Of a DNA stretch of 64,000 nt, positions 26,604-34,407 are shown piece by piece; the first letter of the stretch is position 1; each line of letters begins with the position of its first letter. This stretch comes from CABMKH01 sp040797625 (GTDB taxonomy: Bacteria; Bacillota; Clostridia; Tissierellales; Tissierellaceae). The notes under the pieces are model-generated. The model was not told the origin of the DNA, searched no databases, and saw nothing but the letters and a program-made list of their open reading frames with translations. The DNA is taken from contig JBQHQH010000012.1 of NCBI GenBank assembly GCA_052067355.1, positions 4,302-68,301 on the forward strand, written 5' to 3'. The position numbers and the translations under genes were made by a program.

Positions 26604-27453
26604 GACATTGCTATTCATTCCAGGAAATAACCCTGGTATGCTTTTAAATTCAGATATATTAGGTGCCGATGGGTTGATTATAGATTTAGAAGATGCTGTA
26701 GCTTTAACAGAGAAAGATGCAGCTAGGATTTTAGTTAGAGAATATCTGACTACATTTGATACTAAGACGGATATATTTATTAGAATAAATCCATTGGATA
26801 GTCCTTATTTCTATGAAGATTTAGATGCTATTAAAGATCTTAAGATTAAGGGAATAGTACTTCCTAAAGCTGGAATAGAGCCAATGGAAAAGTTAGATGC
26901 ATATCTAGAAGAGAACAAACTGGACTTTGATATTATTGCATTGGTAGAGACTGCATTGGGATTGGAATTGGCATTGGATATTGTGCAGAGATCTGATCAT
27001 GTAATAGGTATATTCTTAGGTGCGGAGGATTTGACATTAGACCTAGGTGCTAAGAGGACAAAAGAATCCAATGAAATTGCCTATGCTAGATCTAGAATCA
27101 TAGCTGCTTCCAAGGCAAGGGGAATACAGGCTATCGACACACCTTTTACAGATACAGATGATATGGAAGGTTTGAGAATAGATACGTTAAATGCCAAAGA
27201 TCTGGGAATGACTGGTAAAGCTGTAATAAGCCCAAGGCATGTAGAGGATATAAATATTGCATTTTCACCTTCAGAAGGAGAGATTACTTATGCAATTAGA
27301 GTAATGGAAGGTGTAAAGGTTGCAAATGAAAAGGGATTAGGTGCTTTCTCCATAGAAGGTAAGATGATAGATAAGCCAATTATCTTAAGGGCACTTAATA
27401 CATTGAAATTAAGCGGTAACTATAAGGAGGAATACGATGAATTACTTAAATAA
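26587..27453 (+). CDS. citE: Citramalate/citrate lyase beta subunit
   Basis: About 288 aa from ATG 26587; GTG 26581 and ATG 26593 are nearby alternatives, with AGAGGAA at 26574-26580. It cleaves the citramalyl-thioester on the acyl carrier to pyruvate, leaving acetyl-ACP. HpcH/HpaI-type TIM barrel: RTLLFIPGNNPGM, IIDLEDAVALTEK, RINPLDSP, VLPKAGIEP, ALVETALGLELA and FLGAEDLTLDLGAKR. It overlaps citF by 17 bases. Confidence 0.92.
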   Translation: MQMNYRTLLFIPGNNPGMLLNSDILGADGLIIDLEDAVALTEKDAARILVREYLTTFDTKTDIFIRINPLDSPYFYEDLDAIKDLKIKGIVLPKAGIEPMEKLDAYLEENKLDFDIIALVETALGLELALDIVQRSDHVIGIFLGAEDLTLDLGAKRTKESNEIAYARSRIIAASKARGIQAIDTPFTDTDDMEGLRIDTLNAKDLGMTGKAVISPRHVEDINIAFSPSEGEITYAIRVMEGVKVANEKGLGAFSIEGKMIDKPIILRALNTLKLSGNYKEEYDELLK

Positions 27454-28921
27454 TACAGACTTAAAAACTGTAAAAATTCTAGACAAATCAGACTATCCTT
27501 CTAAGAGTACGGCTAGAGAAAAGGTAACAGAAGATTTAAAGGCATTGATAAAAGAGCTAGATTTAAAAGATAATGCAGTGATATCATTTCATCACCACTT
27601 GAGAAATGGAGATAAGGTTTTAAATTTAGTCATGAAGGAAATTCAAAGAGCTGGCATTAAAGGAGTGACAGTGGTTTCAAGTTCTCTATTTCCAGTTCAT
27701 GAAGAGATGGTACCTTTAATTCAAGATGGAACTATAGAAAATATAGTTACTTCATATATAACTGGAGGTCTAGCTAAGGCCATTAGTCATGGAGATTTAA
27801 AGGGACATATTATAATGCAATCCCATGGAGGAAGGGCAAGGAGTATAATCAATGAAGATATAGTAATAGATGCAGCCTTTATAGCATCTCCAAGTTCAGA
27901 TAAGATGGGGAATATATCAGGAGTAAATGGAAAGAACTACTGTGGGTCTATGGGATATGCCATAGCTGATGGTATTAAAGCTAAGAAAGTCATAGCTGTT
28001 ACAGATTCATTGATGGAATATCCTAATTATCCAGCAGATATAACAGAAGACTATGTAGACCATGTACTTGTGGTGGAATCGATTGGACTTAAAGAAGGTA
28101 TAGTTTCTGGAACTACTAGGGTGACAAAGGACCCTGTAGGTCTAAAGATTGCCAAAGATACTCTTAAGGTCATGGAAGCTAGTGGACTTTTAAAAGATGG
28201 CGTCAGTTTCCAAAGTGGTGCTGGGGGGATTTCTTTAGCAGTTACTTCATATCTTAGGGACTATATGATTGAGAACAATATAAAGGGAAGTTTTGCTTCT
28301 GGTGGAATCACAGGATACCTTACAGATATGTTAGAGGAAGGCCTATTTGATTCTCTATTTGATGTTCAATGCTTTGATCTAAAAGCCATTGATTCATTGA
28401 AGAGAAATCAAAATCATATAAGAATGAGTGCTTCTCAATATGGAAACCCAGAAGTATCATCAGTAGTAGATAATCTAGATATAGTTATATTAGGTGCAAC
28501 TGAAATAGATTTAGATTTTAATGTAAATGTTTCAACAGGGTCAGATGGAGTTCTTATGGGAGGATCTGGCGGGCATCAAGATACTGCAGCAGGTAGTAAG
28601 GTATCTATAATAGTATCCAAATTATTTTCCTCTAGGATACCACTTATAAAGGATAGAGTAGATGTAATTACTACACCTGGAAGTACTGTAGATGTATTGG
28701 TAACTGAAAGAGGAATATGTGTAAATCCATTGAGAAAGGATTTAATTGAGCTATTTAAGAAGGCTAATTTAGATATAGTAGATATCAAAGAGCTTAAAGA
28801 ATACTCAGAAAGCGTAATGGGAGTACCAAGAGAAATAGAAAAGACTGATAGAATTATAGGCTTATCAGAATATAGAGATGGCCAAATCCTAGACTATATA
28901 TATGAAGTTAAAAGAAAATAG
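27437..28921 (+). CDS. citF: Citramalate/citrate lyase alpha subunit (CoA-transferase type)
   Basis: 494 aa, ATG 27437 behind TAAGGAGGAA inside the end of citE. It exchanges the acetyl group on the carrier for citramalate (or citrate), releasing acetate. Features: SFHHHLRNGDKVLN, SHGGRARSI, GAGGISLAVTSYL and SGGHQDTAAGSKVS. The stop is followed by a perfect palindrome at 28932-28955 that may end the long operon. Confidence 0.93.
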   Translation: MNYLNNTDLKTVKILDKSDYPSKSTAREKVTEDLKALIKELDLKDNAVISFHHHLRNGDKVLNLVMKEIQRAGIKGVTVVSSSLFPVHEEMVPLIQDGTIENIVTSYITGGLAKAISHGDLKGHIIMQSHGGRARSIINEDIVIDAAFIASPSSDKMGNISGVNGKNYCGSMGYAIADGIKAKKVIAVTDSLMEYPNYPADITEDYVDHVLVVESIGLKEGIVSGTTRVTKDPVGLKIAKDTLKVMEASGLLKDGVSFQSGAGGISLAVTSYLRDYMIENNIKGSFASGGITGYLTDMLEEGLFDSLFDVQCFDLKAIDSLKRNQNHIRMSASQYGNPEVSSVVDNLDIVILGATEIDLDFNVNVSTGSDGVLMGGSGGHQDTAAGSKVSIIVSKLFSSRIPLIKDRVDVITTPGSTVDVLVTERGICVNPLRKDLIELFKKANLDIVDIKELKEYSESVMGVPREIEKTDRIIGLSEYRDGQILDYIYEVKRK

Positions 28922-28931
28922 ATAGTTAATT

Positions 28932-28955
28932 AAAGAGTTGCATATGCAACTCTTT
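28932..28955 (+). terminator. Palindrome after citF (possible terminator)
   Basis: AAAGAGTTGCATATGCAACTCTTT is two perfect 12-base arms with no loop spacing, in the 89-base citF-citC gap. The T tract after it is short, so termination may be partial and citC may be read at lower level. A TATAAT-like box follows near 28970. Confidence 0.5.
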
Positions 28956-29010
28956 ATCTCTATATGGTATAATTAAATGGGAATGACTATATTTGCAAAT
29001 GAGGGATACT

Positions 29011-30021
29011 ATGTTTTTTAGCGACGAACTTAATACAAATAATGAAAAAGAAGTTTTGGAAATTAAAGAGTTCTTAGACAACTATGGCGTAGATTATGAT
29101 TGTCCAGATAAGACATTTGTAATCAGAGATAGTGGAAAGATAATAGCTACAGGCTCTGCGTCAGGTAATATATTGAAATATTTCTTTTCTAAAGAGGAAT
29201 ACAAAGGGCAAGGTGCCATGGGAATTATCTATAATTCGTTGTTAAGCCATCTTTTGGAAGAAGGATATGACTCATTTTTTGTATTTACTAGTCCTAATAA
29301 TAGAGCTATATTTCAATCATTAGGTTTAAAGGAAGTCTATTCAACAGAAAGGGTTTCTCTATTTGAGGGAGGATTTTACAATTATAATAGCTGGATACAT
29401 AAGATTAAATCTAATTTAAAACCTAAAATTGGGCGTAGAGGAGCTATTATAATGAACTGCAACCCAATGACCCTAGGACATAAATATCTAATTCGCAGGG
29501 CTGTTGAGGAAGTAGATGAGCTATTGATATTTGTCGTAGAAGAGGATAAATCTGTATTTCCATTTAAGGATAGGTTTTCTATTTTACAAGAGGAATTAAA
29601 GGATATAGAAAAGATAGACTTAATAAAGGGAGGACCATATATAATATCTCAAGGTACATTTCCAACTTATTTTATAAAAAAGAAAGATGAGATGTTGGAA
29701 ATCTATACAGAATTGGATGGCAGTATATTTGCAGATAAGATAGCTAAAGATCTAGGTATAGACATCAGGTTTTTAGGATCAGAGCCTAAGGATATGGTTA
29801 CATTAGCTTATAATAAATCCTTAAAGGAGATATTGGAAAAGAGAGATATAGAAGTAAAGATAATACCCAGAATGTCTCTTAAAGATGAGATAGTTAGTGC
29901 ATCATATGTAAGACAATTGTTGAAGGAAGGCAAGATGAAAGAGGCATTTAACTTCTTGCCAAATAGTACAATAGAATATTTGAAGTCTGATAGAGGACAG
30001 AAGATAATTTCAAGATTATAG
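29011..30021 (+). CDS. citC: [Citrate/citramalate (pro-3S)-lyase] ligase (acetylating)
   Basis: About 336 aa. ATG 29011 lies five bases after GAGGG; the longer TTG frame at 28993 has no site. It acetylates the lyase carrier prosthetic group with ATP and acetate, switching the lyase on. The N-terminal GNAT-like domain (FVIRDSGKIIATGSASGN, EEYKGQGAMGIIYN) precedes the nucleotidyl-transferase domain with MNCNPMTLGHKYLI (HxGH variant) and EIVSASYVRQLL. Separated from citF by a palindrome. Confidence 0.92.
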   Translation: MFFSDELNTNNEKEVLEIKEFLDNYGVDYDCPDKTFVIRDSGKIIATGSASGNILKYFFSKEEYKGQGAMGIIYNSLLSHLLEEGYDSFFVFTSPNNRAIFQSLGLKEVYSTERVSLFEGGFYNYNSWIHKIKSNLKPKIGRRGAIIMNCNPMTLGHKYLIRRAVEEVDELLIFVVEEDKSVFPFKDRFSILQEELKDIEKIDLIKGGPYIISQGTFPTYFIKKKDEMLEIYTELDGSIFADKIAKDLGIDIRFLGSEPKDMVTLAYNKSLKEILEKRDIEVKIIPRMSLKDEIVSASYVRQLLKEGKMKEAFNFLPNSTIEYLKSDRGQKIISRL

Positions 30022-30024
30022 ATG

Positions 30025-30115
30025 ATACTATCCTACATAAAAGCACATTGGGCAATCGTTTTCGACTTAAGGTTGACATAGATGCCCCATAGGTGTACTA
30101 TGTAGGTGATGGTAT
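30025..30115. other. Structured element before aspA (leader RNA or MITE-like palindrome)
   Basis: An outer stem pairs ATACTATCCTACATA (30025-30039) with TATGTAGGTGATGGTAT (30099-30115). Inside, GGGCA (30050-30054) pairs with TGCCC (30083-30087), and a 28-base inner part holds TCGTTTTCGA and CTTAAGG. It fills most of the 130-base citC-aspA gap, ending about 25 bases before the aspA binding site. It is not a riboswitch class I recognise. A small mobile palindrome is the other explanation. Confidence 0.5.
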
Positions 30116-30151
30116 ATATAATATCAAATACTCATATATAGGGGGATTGTT

Positions 30152-31573
30152 ATGGATATGAAGAAATTTAGAGTTGAAAGTGATTCTGTAGGTGAAAAAA
30201 ATGTACCTATAGATGCATATTATGGTGTCAATAGTTTAAGAGCGGCTGAAAACTTTACTATTACAGGAAGAAGAATGCATAGAGACCAAATCATAAGTTT
30301 GGCACAGATTAAAAAAGCAGCAGCTATGGCCAACAATAAAGCTGGTCTATTAAGTGATGAAGTTAGAGATGCGATAATAGAAGCTTGTGATGAAATAATA
30401 GATGGTAAATTACATGATCAATTTATCTGTGACCCTATTCAAGGTGGAGCAGGTACATCAGGCAATATGAATGCCAATGAAGTAATAGCTAATAGAGCAA
30501 ATGAAATCCTAGGTGGAAAATTAGGTACTTATGATAAAGTACATCCAAATGATCATGTAAACATGGGACAATCTACAAATGATGTATTCCCAACATCTGG
30601 TAAACTAACAGCTTTAAAACTTGTACCAAGGGTAATAGACGAATTAAAAAAATTATATGATGTATTGTTGGAGAAATCCAAGGAATTTGATGATATTATT
30701 AAAATGGGAAGAACACAAATGCAAGATGCTGTGCCTATTAGATTGGGACAAGAGTTTCATGCATATAGTTCAGCGGTGAAAAGAGATATTATTAGAATTG
30801 AAAAAGCTTTTGAGGAATTAAAGACCATAAATATGGGTGCTTCTGCTATAGGAACAGGAATAAATGTAGATACAGTGTACTTTGATGAGATTGTTCCAGC
30901 TATAAGCAGGGTTGTGGGAATTGAATTAAAACAAGCTGAAGATCTAGTAGATGGTACACAACATGTTGAGTGCTTTGTAGTTGCTTCTTCAGCGCTTAAG
31001 ACGGCAGCAGTAAGTTTATCTAAGATGTCAAATGACCTAAGATTGATGTCTTCTGGACCAAGAACAGGTTTTGGAGAGATAAATCTACCACCAAGACAAA
31101 ACGGTTCATCTATAATGCCAGGAAAGATAAATCCTGTAATTCCAGAAGTAATGAGCCAAGTTGCTTTCAACATCATAGGGAATGATATGACTATAACTAT
31201 GGCTGCTGAAGGTGGACAATTAGAGTTAAACGCATTTGAACCAGTAATCTTTTACAATCTATTTGAATCCATAGAGACATTAGCTCATGGAGTAGAGACA
31301 TTTAGAGAAAATTGCGTAGTTGGAATAACTGCAAATAGAGAAAGATGTAAATCATTAGTAGATAATAGCGTAGGTATAATAACAGCTATAGTACCTCATG
31401 TAGGATATAAGCCAGCAGCTAATATTGCAGGTAAGGCTATTGCAACGGGAAAATCGGTTAGAGAATTAGTTCTAAAAGAAGGACTTTTGACAGAAGAAGA
31501 ATTAAATGAAATATTAGATGCTTTTGCTATGACTGAACCAGGAATCGCAGCAAAACACCTATTAGATGAGTAG
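30152..31573 (+). CDS. aspA: Aspartate ammonia-lyase
   Basis: 473 aa, ATG 30152 behind AGGGGGA. Converts aspartate to fumarate and ammonia. Superfamily signature GSSIMPGKINPVIPEV (SS loop with catalytic serine), with HPNDHVNMGQSTNDVFPT and PRTGFGEINLPP typical of aspartase over fumarase class II. A start two codons later (30158) is possible. It sits after the glutamate operon, adding a second amino acid entry; the fumarate formed could also be a substrate for the class I hydratase upstream. A terminator follows. Confidence 0.92.
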   Translation: MDMKKFRVESDSVGEKNVPIDAYYGVNSLRAAENFTITGRRMHRDQIISLAQIKKAAAMANNKAGLLSDEVRDAIIEACDEIIDGKLHDQFICDPIQGGAGTSGNMNANEVIANRANEILGGKLGTYDKVHPNDHVNMGQSTNDVFPTSGKLTALKLVPRVIDELKKLYDVLLEKSKEFDDIIKMGRTQMQDAVPIRLGQEFHAYSSAVKRDIIRIEKAFEELKTINMGASAIGTGINVDTVYFDEIVPAISRVVGIELKQAEDLVDGTQHVECFVVASSALKTAAVSLSKMSNDLRLMSSGPRTGFGEINLPPRQNGSSIMPGKINPVIPEVMSQVAFNIIGNDMTITMAAEGGQLELNAFEPVIFYNLFESIETLAHGVETFRENCVVGITANRERCKSLVDNSVGIITAIVPHVGYKPAANIAGKAIATGKSVRELVLKEGLLTEEELNEILDAFAMTEPGIAAKHLLDE

Positions 31574-31589
31574 TATGAGGATATGATAT

Positions 31590-31620
31590 AAGGGGATACT
31601 TTTATAAGTATCCTTTTCTT
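31590..31620 (+). terminator. Terminator of aspA
   Basis: AGGGGATACTT, four-base loop, AAGTATCCTTTTC, about 17 bases after the aspA stop. Confidence 0.8.
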
Positions 31621-31691
31621 TATAAAAAATCAAATAAAATACTTGATTAATATTCATTTATATGATAGTATGTTTTTGTTGCCAAATTTGA

Positions 31692-31778
31692 GCCGAAGTG
31701 GTGGAACTGGCAGACGCGTTGGACTCAAAATCCAATGGTAGCAATACCGTGGGGGTTCGATTCCCCCCTTCGGCACCA
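31692..31778 (+). tRNA. tRNA-Leu (anticodon CAA)
   Basis: 87 nt with encoded CCA. Acceptor arms GCCGAAG (31692-31698) and CTTCGGC (31768-31774) pair fully. The anticodon stem TTGGA/TCCAA encloses the loop CTCAAAA, giving CAA. The long variable arm is present, as expected for class II tRNA-Leu, and GGTTCGATTCC forms the T arm. Confidence 0.96.
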
Positions 31779-31837
31779 TTACAACTCACACTTTTTTTAA
31801 TAAAGAAGTTTATTTCATAATTATTTTCGTTAATTCT

Positions 31838-31870
31838 AATCTCACTTATAAAAGTTGAGATTGTTTTTTT
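31838..31870 (+). terminator. Terminator downstream of tRNA-Leu
   Basis: AATCTCACTT pairs with AAGTTGAGATT (one bulge), followed by GTTTTTTT. It lies 60 bases after the tRNA and overlaps the end of the small minus-strand frame. Confidence 0.65.
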
Positions 31871-32124
31871 ATATTTATGCCTTTATCTAGATTAGATTTG
31901 ATATCTAGTAACCATTTTCTTAAATCTTCTTCAGGAATATTTATTTGTTGATTAACTTCTTTTAATCTTTCCAAGATAACAGATTTATATAACTGTAATT
32001 CTTTACCGAGTTCAAGAAACGTAATCCCTTTAGTTATCATGTTGATTATATTTTTTGTTTTTAAGTATACTAGGTATTGAATTGAAAACAAAACTTTCAT
32101 TTCTTTTATTTTTATCAATATCAT
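31846..32124 (-). CDS. Small hypothetical protein (doubtful)
   Basis: 92 codons on the minus strand; an internal ATG at 32040 would give 64 residues. The later part (ELGKELQLYKSVILERLKEV, then INIPEEDLRKWLLDIKSN) reads like a helical, charged protein, not a shadow of another gene. But neither start has a convincing ribosome binding site, and the 3' end lies in a terminator hairpin that suits the tRNA transcript. It may be a remnant of a longer gene. No family recognised. Confidence 0.3.
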   Translation of the reverse strand: MILIKIKEMKVLFSIQYLVYLKTKNIINMITKGITFLELGKELQLYKSVILERLKEVNQQINIPEEDLRKWLLDIKSNLDKGINIKKQSQLL

Positions 32125-32128
32125 ATCC

Positions 32129-32150
32129 TAATGGAGGGGTTCCTCCATTA
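32129..32150 (+). promoter_or_regulatory. Perfect hairpin in the csaA leader
   Basis: TAATGGAGG, loop GGTT, CCTCCATTA: a nine-base perfect stem whose left arm resembles a Shine-Dalgarno sequence. It lies 30 bases before csaA and lacks a T tract, so it is not an obvious terminator. Possible translational or mRNA-stability element. Confidence 0.4.
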
Positions 32151-32180
32151 AATTTACAAGGATGGGTGGGAGGTGTTATT

Positions 32181-32510
32181 ATGGTTACTTTTGATGATTT
32201 TATGAAGTTGGATATACGAGTTGGAGAAATTACAGAAGTAGAATTTTTCGAAAAGGCTAGAAAACCTGCGTATAAGTTATGGGTTGATTTTGGAAATGAA
32301 ATTGGTATAAAGAAATCTAGTGCTCAGATTACTGAATGTTATAGAAAAGAGGAACTCATAGGTAAACAAGTCTTAGGAGTGGTAAATTTTCCACCAAGAC
32401 AAATTGCTGATTTTATGTCGGAGGTATTAGTATTAGGAGTTTATGCTGAACAAGGAGTAGTATTGATTCAGCCAGAGCAATCTGTTAAAAAAGGTGATAA
32501 ATTAGGTTAA
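32181..32510 (+). CDS. csaA: CsaA-like tRNA-binding/chaperone protein
   Basis: 109 aa, the normal size for CsaA. ATG 32181 follows GGGAGGTG at 32168-32175; the longer open frame from 32055 runs through a hairpin and is not coding. OB-fold tRNA-binding domain like the C-terminus of methionyl-tRNA synthetase: FMKLDIRVGEITEVEF, SSAQITECYRKEELIGKQV, VVNFPPRQIADFMSEVL, and the C-terminal GVVLIQPEQSVKKGDKLG. It dimerises and binds tRNA; a role in protein export was reported in Bacillus. Single-gene unit with a terminator. Confidence 0.92.
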   Translation: MVTFDDFMKLDIRVGEITEVEFFEKARKPAYKLWVDFGNEIGIKKSSAQITECYRKEELIGKQVLGVVNFPPRQIADFMSEVLVLGVYAEQGVVLIQPEQSVKKGDKLG

Positions 32511-32559
32511 TATATTAGTTTTTATAATATGTAATAACTATAAGTTAAAACAATTTCTT

Positions 32560-32600
32560 AAAATACCGTATTATTCAGAAATGGATTATACGGTATTTTT
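32560..32600 (+). terminator. Terminator of csaA
   Basis: AAAATACCGTAT pairs with ATACGGTATTTTT across a 16-base loop; clear T tract. Confidence 0.88.
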
Positions 32601-32623
32601 ATGTTGAAATAAATTAATAATAA

Positions 32624-32877
32624 ATGGAAAAAGTAAAAGACCAGAAAGAAAGCAGAAAAATAATAAGGGAAGACGGATATAAGAGGTACGGTTATAAAAA
32701 AATCAATAGGATATAGCAGATAGCATATATGAATCTACTCTAGAGAAGTTAAGAATAATAAAAATAGAATTAGGGGCAGTAGAAAGGCAGATTGAAGCAA
32801 CTAGGAAAGGGGAGTTGAATGATTTAGTGTCAGAAAATAAGAATATTATAAAATTGATTATTGACAATTTTAATTAA
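32624..32877 (+). pseudogene. Possible frameshifted remnant of a small coiled-coil gene
   Basis: Frame 1 opens at ATG 32624 (MEKVKDQKESRKIIREDG) and stops at TAG 32714-32716. A second frame, open from 32710, continues with DSIYESTLEKLRIIKI and GELNDLVSENKNIIKL to TAA 32875-32877 but has no ATG. Joined, they would make about 84 residues of helical, charged protein. No ribosome binding site precedes the ATG. It may be a decayed gene or chance in AT-rich DNA. Confidence 0.3.
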
Positions 32878-32944
32878 TAATTATAGTATATGAGTATAAG
32901 TGAATATAATCATAAAAGGATATAAAATTATAAGGAGATATGAA

Positions 32945-33337
32945 ATGGATATAGTACAAATACTGAAAGCATTAGGTGACGAAAATAGAATTAGAATATT
33001 AAACATATTAAAAGATGGACAATTATGTGTATGTGAAATTGAGCATATATTAGGAATTACACAATCAAACGCTTCGAGACATCTCAATAAGTTAAGTACA
33101 CTTAGGATTGTGGTATATGAAAAAAAAGCGCAATGGATATATTATAAATTAAACAAAGAAACTTTGGAACAATTTCCATTTATAAAAGAACTTCTAGAGA
33201 ATGAACTAGATAAAATAGACATATGTAGGCAAGATATAGAAAACTTAATTGAATATAAAAAAAGTGGAATGACTTGTGAAAATTTGAGAGATTATAAATA
33301 TAATATTGAAAATAATTGTAAGTGCAAAAATAATTAA
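32945..33337 (+). CDS. arsR: ArsR-family metalloid-responsive repressor
   Basis: 130 aa. ATG 32945 (MDIVQILKALGDENRI) follows AAGGAGATA; the longer frame from 32900 lacks a site. Winged helix-turn-helix ArsR fold; the motif LCVCEIE carries the CxC pair that binds As(III)/Sb(III) in the alpha-3 sensor helix, followed by the recognition helix ITQSNASRHLNKL. Further cysteines are near the C-terminus (GMTCENL, NNCKCKNN) and may add a ligand. Fifteen bases before the arsenite methyltransferase, so it probably represses its own operon until arsenite binds. Confidence 0.92.
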   Translation: MDIVQILKALGDENRIRILNILKDGQLCVCEIEHILGITQSNASRHLNKLSTLRIVVYEKKAQWIYYKLNKETLEQFPFIKELLENELDKIDICRQDIENLIEYKKSGMTCENLRDYKYNIENNCKCKNN

Positions 33338-33351
33338 TGGAGGCAAAAAAG

Positions 33352-34143
33352 ATGAAGGATTTTAAAAAGAGAGATGTTAGAAATGTTGTTCGTAATAGTT
33401 ATGGCAGAATAGCTAGGGGGAATGTAAAAGAGGATGGTTGTTGTGGAGGAGGCATTAAACTTAAGAAACCTTCAATAGAGATATCGCGTAAAATTGGATA
33501 TTCTAATGAAGAAATATCAACTGCTCCAGAGGAAGCTAATATGGGGTTAGGCTGTGGAAATCCACAATTAATAGCTAATCTTAAGGAAGGCGAAACTGTT
33601 ATAGATCTGGGAAGTGGAGGGGGATTTGACTGTTTTTTAGCTTCTAAAAAAGTCGGGATTAAGGGATATATTATTGGAGTTGACATGACTCCAGAGATGA
33701 TTAATAAATCAAGAGCTATATCTAAAAAGCATAGATATAGAAATGTAGACTTTAGACTAGGAGAAATTGAAAATCTTCCTGTAGCGGATAATACTGCGGA
33801 TGTAATTATTTCAAACTGTGTTATAAATCTATCTCCCAATAAGCAAAGGGTATATAACGAGGCCTATCGTGTATTGAAAAAGGGTGGTAGAATTGCTATT
33901 TCTGATATAGTTCTTATTAGAGATTTAACAGAAGAAATGAAACAAGATGAGAACCTTTATTGTGGATGAGTTACTGGTGCGTCTTCAGTTGAAGAATTAG
34001 AATTATATTTAAAAAAGGCTGGTTTTAGTGATATTAGCATTGAAACTCAAGAAGTATCAAAGGAATATGCTGAAAAATGGGCACATAATTTGAAGGTCGG
34101 AGAATATATTATGTCTGCATCAATAAAAGCAATAAAATTATAG
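33352..34143 (+). CDS. arsM: Arsenite S-adenosylmethyltransferase, candidate selenoprotein (in-frame TGA 33967-33969)
   Basis: 263 codons from ATG 33352 (eight bases after GGAGG) to TAG 34141-34143 if TGA 33967-33969 is read through. It methylates arsenite with SAM. Features: DGCCGGG near residue 30, GLGCGNP (C68), SAM-binding VIDLGSGGGFDCF, SNCVINLSP (C156), then LYCG-TGA-VTGASSVEELE. The TGA falls where ArsM proteins have cysteine, 50 residues after C156, the spacing of the arsenic-binding pair Cys174/Cys224 in the algal enzyme (from memory). Downstream, TCTTC-AGTT-GAAGA (33982-33995) is a perfect hairpin with G in the loop 17-18 bases from TGA, as in bacterial SECIS elements. The family pattern continues in frame after the TGA with no decay. 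A nonsense mutation is the alternative. Confidence 0.82.
33967..33995 (+). promoter_or_regulatory. Candidate selenocysteine codon and bacterial SECIS hairpin in arsM
   Basis: TGA at 33967-33969, then TCTTC (33982-33986), loop AGTT, GAAGA (33991-33995). The loop begins 17 bases after the TGA and has G at its second position, within the usual bacterial SECIS limits (a loop G about 16-37 bases after UGA). Confidence 0.65.
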
Positions 34144-34199
34144 GATTTATGCTGTTGTTTTTATTTAATATAATGACTAAAAATTGAATGATTTATTTG

Positions 34200-34238
34200 A
34201 ATACCACATTATTTAAATCTGAATTTTGTGGTATTTTT
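34200..34238 (+). terminator. Terminator of arsR-arsM
   Basis: AATACCACA pairs with TGTGGTATT, followed by T3 and more T; about 57 bases after the arsM TAG. It lies beyond 34143, consistent with a gene that runs past the TGA. Confidence 0.82.
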
Positions 34239-34379
34239 ATGATGTTTTCAGATATATTTGTCACAAGCCTGAATTCTTTCCCATTTTATCAAAGGTTAAG
34301 ATTTCTCTATTGTGTAATAGCAAAGTTCTTCAAAGATTTTCTAATCTCTGTAATTATTATAAATTTTTTAAAAAAGTTA

Positions 34380-34407
34380 TTGACATATGCCATTAATGAA
34401 GTATAAT
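34380..34407 (+). promoter_or_regulatory. Promoter of the DUF134 operon
   Basis: TTGACA (34380-34385), 16-base spacer, TATAAT (34402-34407): near-consensus. About 120 bases of leader follow before the gene, including a weak CCCT...AGGG stem with T6 near 34500. Confidence 0.7.

Noticed and set aside
32055..32180. N-terminal extension of csaA in the same frame
   Set aside because: It would run through a perfect hairpin and precede the real ribosome binding site at 32168-32175; the 109-residue form matches the family length.
33967..33969. TGA in arsM explained by a code where TGA means tryptophan
   Set aside because: TGA ends other genes in this window (e.g. cysteine desulfurase, potA, glmL), so the standard code is used; selenocysteine or a true stop remain.
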